Shown here: in pieces, positions 6,864-15,141 of the stretch
Layout of the letters: each line of letters opens with the position of its first letter
How positions within the stretch are numbered: the first letter of the stretch is position 1
NCBI GenBank assembly: GCA_017883615.1
Contig: JADGNF010000045.1
Span: forward strand, 1 to 59,052
DNA: 59,052 bases
From: Candidatus Bathyarchaeota archaeon
GTDB lineage: Archaea > Thermoproteota > Bathyarchaeia > Bathyarchaeales > Bathycorpusculaceae
Direction of reading: 5' to 3'
Translations under genes and position numbers: made by a program
The notes under the pieces: model-generated
Told to the model about the DNA's origin: nothing
What the model saw: the letters and a program-made list of their open reading frames with translations, nothing else
Database searches by the model: none

Positions 6864-9551
6864 TTAAGCTAGGAACCGTTCTAGCTTTGTTAGCCCTATG
6901 ATTTCGTCGAAACTTAAGCCCAACGCGTCCAGAACCTGATCAAAGGTACTGTGCAGGTAGGCAACGTATTTGTCGACGTCCACCTCGTTTTTGGAAGTCA
7001 GTTCCACGGGTTTCACGTGGGGCGGCCTTGTGGTTTTGACGAAGCGAATCAAGTCGCCCGCCCGAATCTCCATTCCACTTTCCTTTAGAACCTTTGCTGC
7101 TTTGACGTGTTGAGGCGTCGTCTTCGTGTACCGCTCCAACTCGTCGCCCAAAACCACGCTAAACGCGAGTTCATTCATGTCCTTCCATTCGCGCCGTTTA
7201 AGAATCATGTAGCGGTTGCGAACGATGTCGGCTATGTCTTTTTTGGCTTTCTCGAAATCCGCCGGCGTCTTCACCTGCGCCAATCTTTCCTTCATCTGGT
7301 TAAAAGCATCTTTAATGAAGATCGGAATGTGCTTCTTCTTTCCAGTTAGCCCCTTCACATCCACGCTGCCGTCTTCCAGCACGCCCAGGTAATTCTTTTT
7401 GCGGCTGCTGAAAACGGCGTAGCGGTAGGTTTTGTCTACGTCTATGCCCATTTTGAGTTCATGTTCGGTGAAACGGGTAACTTCTTCAATCTGTTCTTTT
7501 GTGGGGTTTTTGAGAAAGACGCTGTCGGTGTCGCCGTATAGCACTTCGATGCCAACGGTTTTCGCGTGGTTGAGGATTTGGGTGATGCTGTGTCTGCCAA
7601 CGGCGGCTGTTGCTTCAGCCACAGGCGGGCAGTACAGGTCGAAGCTTTCGGCGCCAAAGACACCGTAACTTGCGTTCAAAATAACCTTCAAGGCTCCCTG
7701 CGCAACATTATACCAGCTTCGTTGTTCCGAAGGCAAAGACTTGTCTTTTGCGCGAGACTTGTACCATGAAACCCTCAGATCCCGCAGGGACCCGATGAGG
7801 AGACTTTCCATGGCTCGATGGCGTTTGCAGACCCAGTGGGGCGTGTTGGGAACGAGGTTGGTTCTGCACTCTGGGTGTGGGCACAGGATTGATTGGTATC
7901 CGAGGTTCCAGACTTTTATTATGGATGGGTACAGGCTGGGAAAGTCCATCACGGCGACGTTAAAGTGGACGCCGGGGACGGGGTCAACGACTGTAGCGCC
8001 CTGATACTTTTTGCCTTTGATAACTGCAGTTGTTGATGTTTTTCCTTTCTTCTCCAGGATGTCTTCTGAGTTTGGGATTAGCATGTTTTTGTGTCGGTGT
8101 TCCCGGTGCATGAAGTTTCGAATCCATCGACTTACGCCTTGCCGACTGACGTCTTCCATGGGCATGCTGCTGATCCTTGTAAGGACCAGGATTAGCTTCA
8201 TTGCAAGTTCGTCTTCGAAACTCGTGAGTTTATAGGTGATTTCGCTATCTCTCAAGCAGTAAGCCGCAAGCTCTGTGTAGCTGAGGTCGCCAATGGTTTT
8301 TTCGCTTTTTATTTTTTCAAGTCCGAGGACACCTTTGCCCACGTCGTTGAGGGTTACGTCGCGGTAGCGGTTGCTGAAAGCGTAGATTTGGACGGCTCGG
8401 TTGAAGAAGAACTTGTAGAGGTCAATGTGGACGCCGTAGCGGAGGAGGCAGACGCGTTTGCCAATGTCTATGGGGGCTTCGTTTCGGTTCATGCCAAGGT
8501 TTACTGCGCGGTGTACGAGGTATCGGAAGTCGAAGTCGTCTCCGTTAAACGTCAAAATAAATGGGTAATCCCATAAGATGTCAAAAATCGCCCTTAGCAG
8601 CGTTTCTTCAGTTTCGTAGTATTCGATTTTGGAGTCTGGCGGCATTGGGTAGTTGCCTTCGCGGATTCCGGGGCGTTTGAGGACTAGGACTTTTTTCTGG
8701 TTGTCCGAGGTGTAGAGGCTGCAGCAGACGACGGGGTAAACGGCTTCTCGAGCGTCAGGCACTCGGGTGCTTAGTGGAGCGTAGACTTCGATGTCTATTG
8801 CTGCTCGGCGGAACTTTGGCGCGGGGTACTCGATGAGTCTTGCCCATTCCTCAATGTACTCTAGTTCCTCCGCAGTAGCGTCCTTGAAGAGCGCTTTGAG
8901 TTTGGCGATGGTTTTCTCGGCGTCTTCAATAACGCATGGGACGAGGTTGCCATTTTTGACTTGATAAATCATGCCCGGCAGGTAGCGGGTGTCGTAAATG
9001 TAGGATTGGTAATACTTTATTTTTGCTTCCCAAACCTCGGGTTTGCGTGGGGCATCTTTGGGATAGTCTTCAGGGATGATGTCGCGTATGCTGCCTTGAG
9101 GTTTCCCTCCGATTGCCAAGGGATCGTTAGTGATGATTTTGGTGACTTTAACTGTTTTATCCGCGAGCGGATCGAAGATTTCGATGACTTCGTTGTGATC
9201 GTAGCCTTCATGGTGGATTACTCGTGGCATCGTGCTTAATTCGTGTGGGGAAAGGTTCGTGAGGCAATACGGTTTGTGCCCCGTGTTATCGTACCAGAAG
9301 TAAATGTTGCCCGACTCAGGTTCGTAAAGCTTAACCACCGCTTTTCGTTGGCGGCCATCGTAGGTTGCAGACACAAAATAGGACGGTGGTAGGTTGTCGG
9401 GGGCTTTAGGGGGGTAAACGTGGCGTTTGCGCTTTTTCTCCTCAGTGGCTTCAGGTTGTTGCGCAGGCGAAGCTTCCGCTTTCCGAACTTCCTCAACTGG
9501 CTTCGCCTTCTGGGGGAGCCATGCGTCTAAGCCTTTAGCCTGTGTCATCAA
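6864..9551 (-). CDS. polB: B-family DNA polymerase with 3'-5' exonuclease, 895 aa
   Basis: This is a replicative or repair DNA polymerase. Exonuclease motifs are intact: DIE at 253-255 (Exo I), NGDDFD from about 336 (Exo II) and YCLRDSE (Exo III). Polymerase motifs are also intact: DFPSLYPSII from about 536 (motif A), KVILNASYG around N626 (motif B) and YGDTDS at 672-677 (motif C). No intein interrupts them. Residues 1-55 are a charged, disordered-looking extension whose first residues contain KGLDAWL, similar to the PCNA-binding box VGLTSWL that I recall from the C terminus of the Pyrococcus enzyme. The gene stands alone, tail to tail with queC, and the 165-base gap behind it is shared with the divergent NSUN gene. 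Confidence 0.97.
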   Translation of the reverse strand: MMTQAKGLDAWLPQKAKPVEEVRKAEASPAQQPEATEEKKRKRHVYPPKAPDNLPPSYFVSATYDGRQRKAVVKLYEPESGNIYFWYDNTGHKPYCLTNLSPHELSTMPRVIHHEGYDHNEVIEIFDPLADKTVKVTKIITNDPLAIGGKPQGSIRDIIPEDYPKDAPRKPEVWEAKIKYYQSYIYDTRYLPGMIYQVKNGNLVPCVIEDAEKTIAKLKALFKDATAEELEYIEEWARLIEYPAPKFRRAAIDIEVYAPLSTRVPDAREAVYPVVCCSLYTSDNQKKVLVLKRPGIREGNYPMPPDSKIEYYETEETLLRAIFDILWDYPFILTFNGDDFDFRYLVHRAVNLGMNRNEAPIDIGKRVCLLRYGVHIDLYKFFFNRAVQIYAFSNRYRDVTLNDVGKGVLGLEKIKSEKTIGDLSYTELAAYCLRDSEITYKLTSFEDELAMKLILVLTRISSMPMEDVSRQGVSRWIRNFMHREHRHKNMLIPNSEDILEKKGKTSTTAVIKGKKYQGATVVDPVPGVHFNVAVMDFPSLYPSIIKVWNLGYQSILCPHPECRTNLVPNTPHWVCKRHRAMESLLIGSLRDLRVSWYKSRAKDKSLPSEQRSWYNVAQGALKVILNASYGVFGAESFDLYCPPVAEATAAVGRHSITQILNHAKTVGIEVLYGDTDSVFLKNPTKEQIEEVTRFTEHELKMGIDVDKTYRYAVFSSRKKNYLGVLEDGSVDVKGLTGKKKHIPIFIKDAFNQMKERLAQVKTPADFEKAKKDIADIVRNRYMILKRREWKDMNELAFSVVLGDELERYTKTTPQHVKAAKVLKESGMEIRAGDLIRFVKTTRPPHVKPVELTSKNEVDVDKYVAYLHSTFDQVLDALGLSFDEIIGLTKLERFLA

Positions 9552-9716
9552 ACTGACCTTTGGTTGTTTGAAGATTAGCTATATCTTTTTGGAGCATTAA
9601 TAGTCTTTGCCGCGAAATGTTCCATGTGTTTTTGTTGGGAACTTGTGAAAGATTTGGGGTTTTTCGCGTCATATTCTTATTAGGCTCAGAATGCTGATAC
9701 CATTTGTGGATTAAAT

Positions 9717-11063
9717 TTGTTGAAGGACGCTTGGAGTATTGCCATAGAAACCCTGAGCTGGATAGAGCTGAAGAAACTCAGCGAACGCATGGCACTCGCA
9801 AAAACTGTGAAACAACTGGGCATAAGGGACCCCGACGCCATTCGCTTAGGCTACGGTTTGGTGGTGGAGACTGAACGCCGCAGAAATCTCATCGACAAAT
9901 TCGTAAACAGCCAACTCAAAGACAAAACCATCGAAGACTACAACATGGGTGTCCAAGCTTTCCTGAGGCTATACGTTTACCAAACGCGCGTTACTCGCAA
10001 CTGGAAAGGCTTCGATCTTAAAGCCGCGGATCACATTGCCAAGCTCGGACGCTCAATTCTGGGCTGGGAAACACTGCGCCCTGTAGAACCAATCTTGGGA
10101 TTTCTGTTAACTCAAAAAATCGAACCCATAATTGATGCGGCAAAAGATGAAGAAAAAATTGGTCTTCAAACTTTCCACCCAACATGGTTCGTTAAGTATT
10201 GCATTGATCTTTTTGGAAGAGAAGAAGCCACGGCTTTTCTGGCGGGAAACCTGAAGGCTCCGGAAACTTGTATCAGGCTCAGCACCCTACGTGCTACGCA
10301 AGAAGAAATCTTGGCGAAGCTTGAGGCGGAAGGCGTGAGGCTTGAGAAGGTAGCGCCGCTTAGAGACACATTTAGGATTCTAAGCTCTAAAGGTCCCTTG
10401 AACCGTATTGACACTTATCGACTTGGCTTCTTCTACATCCAAGACAAAGCCAGTTGCTTCGCTGCAGAAGCAGCAGACCCTAAACCCGACGATAGGGTGC
10501 TTGACGTGTGTGCTGCTCCGGGAGCCAAAACCACTTACCTTGCGCAGCTCATGGGGAACAAAGGTGAAATTTACTCTGTGGATTATTCAAAGCGGCGGAT
10601 GCGTGTTTGGCGGCAAGAAGTCGGGCGTATGTGGGTTAATATTGCCCAGCCAGTCATCGCGGATGCGCGAAGTCCTTTGCCTCTTAACTTGGAAGCTGAT
10701 GTTGTGATTTTGGATCCGCCCTGTACTAGTACGGGTGTTTTTGCGAAGCTTCCGGCATCCAAATGGCGGCTCTCACCTAAATCCATCGAGAAGATGACGG
10801 ATATTCAGTGGATGATGATTAACAACTGCGCGGACAAGGTTAGAAGCGGCGGGTTCCTCACGTACTCCACCTGCAGCGTAACAGTGGAGGAAAACGAGAT
10901 GATTGTGGAGCGCTTCTTGCAAGGACACCCAGAATTTCAATTAGCGGAAATAACCCCAAATATGGGTTCTCCTGGGCTTCGCGGACTCGACAAATGCCAA
11001 CGCCTTTACCCCCATATTCACCGCTGCAATGGGTTCTTCATCGCGAAACTCAAAAAAATCTAA
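9717..11063 (+). CDS. NSUN/Rsm-type RNA m5C methyltransferase, 448 aa
   Basis: The protein belongs to the NOL1/NOP2/Sun family that makes 5-methylcytosine in rRNA or tRNA. An N-terminal helical NusB-like region (about residues 1-130) precedes the catalytic domain. The SAM site is DVCAAPGAKTTYL from residue 263. The motif DPPCTSTG holds C336 and TYSTCSVTVEENE holds the second conserved cysteine C386; in this family one cysteine attacks the base and the other helps release it. Start is TTG 9717. A membrane-protein gene follows after 72 bases. The target RNA cannot be assigned from sequence alone. Confidence 0.94.
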   Translation: MLKDAWSIAIETLSWIELKKLSERMALAKTVKQLGIRDPDAIRLGYGLVVETERRRNLIDKFVNSQLKDKTIEDYNMGVQAFLRLYVYQTRVTRNWKGFDLKAADHIAKLGRSILGWETLRPVEPILGFLLTQKIEPIIDAAKDEEKIGLQTFHPTWFVKYCIDLFGREEATAFLAGNLKAPETCIRLSTLRATQEEILAKLEAEGVRLEKVAPLRDTFRILSSKGPLNRIDTYRLGFFYIQDKASCFAAEAADPKPDDRVLDVCAAPGAKTTYLAQLMGNKGEIYSVDYSKRRMRVWRQEVGRMWVNIAQPVIADARSPLPLNLEADVVILDPPCTSTGVFAKLPASKWRLSPKSIEKMTDIQWMMINNCADKVRSGGFLTYSTCSVTVEENEMIVERFLQGHPEFQLAEITPNMGSPGLRGLDKCQRLYPHIHRCNGFFIAKLKKI

Positions 11064-11135
11064 GCCATCCGCATATGGTGTCGGAAAGTAGAAAAGCATC
11101 AGCTACATTTCAGTGTTAAAGTGAGGCGACTATAA

Positions 11136-11369
11136 GTGCAAGACGCGAAAGCGGCAATGGCTATTGCTTCAATCTTGGGTGCAGCAGCGGGAATATACTA
11201 CGCGTCAGTGCTTAATCCACTCAACAACTACTTTGTTTTCGTGGCGATTTTTGCGCTAATCGGCGTGGGGGTTGCGAACGTTGTGCTGTTGGTGACTTAC
11301 GAGATTTATCGCTGGCTTAAGCAGTACTATGCGAATTCGGAAAGAGCAGAAGCTGCCCAAACAGTATGA
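11136..11369 (+). CDS. Small two-helix membrane protein, 77 aa
   Basis: I do not recognise a family. The protein has two hydrophobic helices, about residues 7-27 and 32-56, joined by a short NPLNNYF turn, and a polar tail (RWLKQYYANSERAEAAQ). Start is GTG 11136, with GAGG nine bases upstream. It follows the NSUN gene on the same strand and is probably co-transcribed. A near-palindromic stretch at 11461-11477 (GAAGC...GCTTC) downstream could help end transcription. Confidence 0.6.
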   Translation: MQDAKAAMAIASILGAAAGIYYASVLNPLNNYFVFVAIFALIGVGVANVVLLVTYEIYRWLKQYYANSERAEAAQTV

Positions 11370-11518
11370 CTCAGCTCATGAGAACATTTTTTTGGCGGTG
11401 CTACTTGCTGGTTTGATTGCGCCAATTTCTATCAAGCATTCTCTTTTTGGACTTGGCAAAGAAGCGAATTCGGCTTCTCAAAAAATGTTATCTACGAAAA
11501 CCCCTTAGTTGGATTGTA

Positions 11519-11593
11519 TGTTAGGGTGCGTTGCTTGAGTAAAATGCCCCCAATGCAACACTTCCCCCAAGTGCAAGCTTCTGCACCCTAACA
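11519..11593. ncRNA. Long inverted-repeat element with multi-branch folding potential
   Basis: An exact 11-base inverted repeat, TGTTAGGGTGC (11519-11529) and GCACCCTAACA (11583-11593), closes a 53-base interior. Inside, GTTGC...GCAAC and CACTT-CCCCC-AAGTG can form two further hairpins, giving a three-way junction; GTGCA-AGCTTC-TGCAC is an alternative. A T-rich run follows on the + strand. The element sits between two convergent genes, so it may be a two-way terminator, a small structured RNA or a relic of a mobile element. Nothing similar was recognised. Confidence 0.4.
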
Positions 11594-11599
11594 CTTCTT

Positions 11600-12175
11600 T
11601 TATGTTTTTTGAATCGGGATTTCCCAATAGCTGATTATGTCGCCCTTCACCCATCTGCCGCCTATGCTTCGGACAACCTCGTTTATATCGTCCCATTCTG
11701 CCTTCAAGAACTTCACAGGCTTCACGACAACGAAATCTCCGTTCACGCCGAAACTCAACAGTTTGCGTTGGTCAGAACTGAACTCTTCTTCAACCATGCT
11801 TGTATCGGACTTCTGCGAAACTTGCGGCTTTCTAGCAATCATCGGTTCATGCTTGAAAGTTACGGACGTATTGGGTTCTGTTCTTAGCGGAGCAGTAGTT
11901 GGTGAGGGTGTGGCTTTTTGGATTAGGGTTGGGGTCAAAGGGGCTGTTTTGGGAATTGCTGAGTAAACCAAATTGTACTCTGGAACAGGGTAAGTTTCGG
12001 CGACATCTTCAAAACTGTCGCTTCTCACGATAGCCTGAACTTGCCCAGTGAACAAGTCGTATTTTATCTCTAAAAGCTCTGCATCGCTTGGCAGGTTAGA
12101 AGTTAGAGACGACGTTTTCCCTGTAAGCCTCTCCATGAGGAATTCAGGATTTAGTTTTATCATCCGCATCTTCAT
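11600..12175 (-). CDS. Unrecognised protein with conserved-looking C-terminal domain, 191 aa
   Basis: I do not recognise this protein. It starts at ATG 12175-12173. Residues 1-70 look like a small alpha/beta region, residues 75-130 are Thr/Pro/Ser-rich and probably unstructured, and about residues 135-190 form a compact domain with FGVNGDFVVVKPVKFL, WDDINEVVRSIGGRW and ISYWEIP. There is no signal peptide or membrane helix, so it is probably cytoplasmic. The layout of linker plus C-terminal domain would suit a DNA- or protein-binding role, but that is a guess. Its promoter would lie in 12176-12351, where ACTTTTAAGT is seen on the minus strand. Confidence 0.7.
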   Translation of the reverse strand: MKMRMIKLNPEFLMERLTGKTSSLTSNLPSDAELLEIKYDLFTGQVQAIVRSDSFEDVAETYPVPEYNLVYSAIPKTAPLTPTLIQKATPSPTTAPLRTEPNTSVTFKHEPMIARKPQVSQKSDTSMVEEEFSSDQRKLLSFGVNGDFVVVKPVKFLKAEWDDINEVVRSIGGRWVKGDIISYWEIPIQKT

Positions 12176-12351
12176 AGCGCAGACCCTTTATGATGTTTTC
12201 AAACTGTGACAATCCACTTAAAAGTATTGTTCGAAATAGGCAAGCCATCACAAACCGACCGTCAGAGATGAATCGCCTTCGACGGGTTGAAGCGGACAAT
12301 GGCAAAAGAATTATACGAGTTCATCTATTAATAATCTATTAATACGGTTGA

Positions 12352-12936
12352 TTGTTGCATTTGAGAACACGCCGGTGGCTATTTGCAGCAACTCTGAGTT
12401 CAATAGCTTTGATGTTGATTGGTCTTTGGTTCGTCACTGTGTTTCCTGTTTTTTCTGAGGTTCCTGCGTGGACGGTTGAGCCTTCGAGCAGTTACTATTT
12501 GTGTGACCGAGCATTAAACCTGACAAAGATCTTTGTAGTTTCTGCTACACCAAAATATGGATTTTATCCAGTGGACCCCTTGAACAATGCCATTCCCTTT
12601 ATGATTACGAAGGGCACACCCGTTTTCATTTTGGAAGTGACAATAAGAAACGACTATACCCCGCAAACTCCTCTTTGGCGTAATGATTCCGGCGGGAATT
12701 ACAGTTGTAGCGATGTGTGGTTTTGCTTAAGAGCCGTGCTCACCGACGAAAACGGTTCAGTTCTCCATGTGCCCGCAGTCACACCTCCTTACCCTCAAAT
12801 GCCCTTCGGCGTACCGCAGTTCTTCCAAAAAAGTGGAACCACCCAAATATACAATTTGTATTTCTTGGTAAACACCCGAAACGTCAGCCACTACCAAATC
12901 TACGTTAGCTACCTCTCAGGAAACAAAGCAGACTAA
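12352..12936 (+). CDS. Membrane-anchored exported protein, 194 aa
   Basis: No known family was recognised. An N-terminal hydrophobic helix (about residues 9-32, after RTRR) anchors or exports the protein. The rest is beta-rich with several N-x-S/T sites, so it is likely N-glycosylated on the cell surface. Four cysteines (for example YLCDR and YSCSDVWFC) could form disulfides. The start is TTG 12352, one of two adjacent TTG codons, preceded by TTAATAATCTATTAAT as a promoter-like stretch. It leads a run of three same-strand genes that ends in a polyferredoxin. Confidence 0.7.
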   Translation: MLHLRTRRWLFAATLSSIALMLIGLWFVTVFPVFSEVPAWTVEPSSSYYLCDRALNLTKIFVVSATPKYGFYPVDPLNNAIPFMITKGTPVFILEVTIRNDYTPQTPLWRNDSGGNYSCSDVWFCLRAVLTDENGSVLHVPAVTPPYPQMPFGVPQFFQKSGTTQIYNLYFLVNTRNVSHYQIYVSYLSGNKAD

Positions 12937-13046
12937 GTCTGATGCGGCACAAGTTTGATCCTGAATTTTCCGCAAGTTTTTGTTAAAAAACGAAAAGGGT
13001 TATAGCTCTATGGTTGTATCCATATGGTGAAGCATTTGGGGATAAG

Positions 13047-13754
13047 ATGGTACTTAGCCGAAAAGCAGGCTTAGCTTGCCTCTCATTGGTCCTTCTTGTT
13101 ACTATTGTCTCTTCATCTGTTTGCCTTATGGGGCAAGCCCAAACCGTTACTGGGTTTACGCGAGCAGACAAGTTCGCCATCCCCGACAATAACGGGTCAA
13201 TCTCTTTCTCTCGAAACGGCACCTACCAAGCCGCCACATTGACGAATGGAGCGTGGGTCTTTCAAAGCCTACAAGCTTTCTATGTTCGATCCGTAAATGT
13301 CACAATTTCAGTTAATAACTGCAACATGACAATATCCTCTATTGGAACGACAGGCGGGGTTACTTCTCAAAGGGTAACAATAAGTTATAATGTTGTTGGG
13401 AACGGCATTCAGTCCTTCAATTTCGGTTCCAACTTAAAGGGCGCCAACTGGTTTGTTTCCCTAAACAGAAATACTCTCGTCCAAAATCAAGGCTGGAGCA
13501 GCAAATCAGACGGGACGATAATAGTCACAGGGACAAAATCAGGCGACAACATTACTGCGACATACTTCTTTCCAACTACAGACCCGTCAATCCAAAATCA
13601 ATCCTTCTTCCAAAATCACGCCCTTATAATCGGGACAAGTACGGCGGCGGTAATAGCCTGCTATTTTGCTTTGATAGTACGACAAATTAATATTCACAAA
13701 CAACGAGCGCCGCTCGCTTCAAAAAGAGTCACCGAAAATCGGAATGGCAAATAA
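13047..13754 (+). CDS. Exported beta-rich protein with C-terminal membrane anchor, about 235 aa
   Basis: I place the start at ATG 13047 because GGGG at 13038-13041 lies five bases upstream; an in-frame upstream start at 13014 would add 11 residues. A typical signal peptide (RKAGLACLSLVLLVTIVSSS) is followed by a beta-rich, Asn/Thr/Ser-rich domain with many N-x-S/T sites, then one helix (HALIIGTSTAAVIACYFALI) and a short basic tail. That is a type I surface protein. The family is unknown. It ends 16 bases before the polyferredoxin gene, so the two may act together at the outer face of the membrane. Confidence 0.75.
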   Translation: MVLSRKAGLACLSLVLLVTIVSSSVCLMGQAQTVTGFTRADKFAIPDNNGSISFSRNGTYQAATLTNGAWVFQSLQAFYVRSVNVTISVNNCNMTISSIGTTGGVTSQRVTISYNVVGNGIQSFNFGSNLKGANWFVSLNRNTLVQNQGWSSKSDGTIIVTGTKSGDNITATYFFPTTDPSIQNQSFFQNHALIIGTSTAAVIACYFALIVRQINIHKQRAPLASKRVTENRNGK

Positions 13755-13770
13755 ATGAAAAAAATAAGTA

Positions 13771-15057
13771 TTGCTTGAAAGGAAAAAGAAGTCGATGATT
13801 GACCAAGCCACCCTGATAATAATACTGTTCTTTGTAGCTGTAGCCATAGGCATCTTTTCCATCCTAAAATTCGTCAACAACAAAACCAAACGAATCAGCA
13901 CCTTGCGGCTCTTTATCCAAGTTGCCGCGGTTTTCGGTATATTCATGGGCCTCTTAATTGGTCCATTCGGCGCCAACCCCGCTATGGCGCCTTTAGGAAC
14001 TGCCCCTCGAGATAACCTCTTGGGAGCCAGCCTTTTTGGAAAAAATGTTCCAGGCTTGGGTTTTTCCGGCCAATTCCCAGACGGGCTGTCAATTCCGGTT
14101 CTTGCTTGCTACTTCCCGTCAGGACGAACTGTTACCTGCCCCATCTGGCAGCTTCAAGCCTACGTTTTCCCCTTCTGGAACGCTAACCAAGTCGGATACA
14201 GCGTCTTTTACACAACTTCTGGCTTAGAAAAAATTGCTATAGTAATCGGCTTGCTGATCGTAATGTCAGTTGTACTTGGAAGAATGTTTTGCGGTTGGAT
14301 TTGCCCCTTTGGCTTATATATGGATGCCATGACTCGTCTGCGGAAATTTACCAAGAAACGGCATCTCAATTTCACAAAAAAGGGAAACGATAAGCTAAGG
14401 CAGTTCAGTTACATAATCATAGCCGTTTTCATTTTACTAAGCTTCATCTTCGGTTCTCAGGCAATCACGGGATACCAAATTGTTCCGGGAACGGATGTGG
14501 GCGGACCTCAAGGAACAGAAAACGGTATCACTAGTCAGGTTAACGAGCCCTTCTGTTTTGTTTGCCCAGTTCGGCCGTTGTGCTCCTTAGCACAAGTGGG
14601 GTTAGGAACGATGAAAGCCAGCTACGTGTTTGCAATTAAAAATGGACCGTTAGACATGGCTGGTTATTATGTGAGTTCACTTAACATTCCTATCCTCATC
14701 ATTGTGACAATACTTGCAATAGCTTATCGACGTTTCTGGTGTAGAATCTGCCCACTGGGAGCCTTAACCGCGTTGTTTAGCGCGTTCACACCATTCAAAC
14801 AAGTTGCCCTCACAAAACTTCAGAAAAACGAGGCCACCTGCACAAAATGCGGCATGTGCAAACGAGTCTGCCCAACCCAAGCCACTGATATGTACGAGAA
14901 GAAAGGCGGCGACGTAACCGAGTCAAATTGTATTCTTTGCGCTCGATGCGTGGAGATGTGTCCCGAGAAAGGCACATTGAAAATTACGATGGCGGGCAAA
15001 GCTGTGGCTTCGTCCAGAAACTGGTTGGAAGGTTCAACGGGCGATGACTCAGACTAA
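13771..15057 (+). CDS. NapH/NosR-like membrane polyferredoxin, 428 aa
   Basis: This is an integral membrane electron-transfer protein. Five or six helices carry cysteine motifs: GRTVTCPIWQLQ near 118-129, CGWICP at about 174-179, CFVCPVRPLC at about 262-271 and CRICPLGA at about 324-331. A soluble tail then holds two 4Fe-4S ferredoxin motifs (CTKCGMCKRVCP from about 357 and CILCARCVEMCP). Related proteins pass electrons between the quinone pool and exported reductases. Start is TTG 13771; ATG 13795 is equally possible. A paralog at 30404-32059 shares the GRT-x-TCP-x-WQLQ and PFWNA segments. No partner reductase is in the window. Confidence 0.9.
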   Translation: MLERKKKSMIDQATLIIILFFVAVAIGIFSILKFVNNKTKRISTLRLFIQVAAVFGIFMGLLIGPFGANPAMAPLGTAPRDNLLGASLFGKNVPGLGFSGQFPDGLSIPVLACYFPSGRTVTCPIWQLQAYVFPFWNANQVGYSVFYTTSGLEKIAIVIGLLIVMSVVLGRMFCGWICPFGLYMDAMTRLRKFTKKRHLNFTKKGNDKLRQFSYIIIAVFILLSFIFGSQAITGYQIVPGTDVGGPQGTENGITSQVNEPFCFVCPVRPLCSLAQVGLGTMKASYVFAIKNGPLDMAGYYVSSLNIPILIIVTILAIAYRRFWCRICPLGALTALFSAFTPFKQVALTKLQKNEATCTKCGMCKRVCPTQATDMYEKKGGDVTESNCILCARCVEMCPEKGTLKITMAGKAVASSRNWLEGSTGDDSD

Positions 15058-15141
15058 AGCTGAGTTGGCTAAGATTTAAAGTTGAGAGAAAGAGATGCTG
15101 GTTTGAACCAGCCGTTTTTTTCGTTTTTCTTTTTGCCGGTT

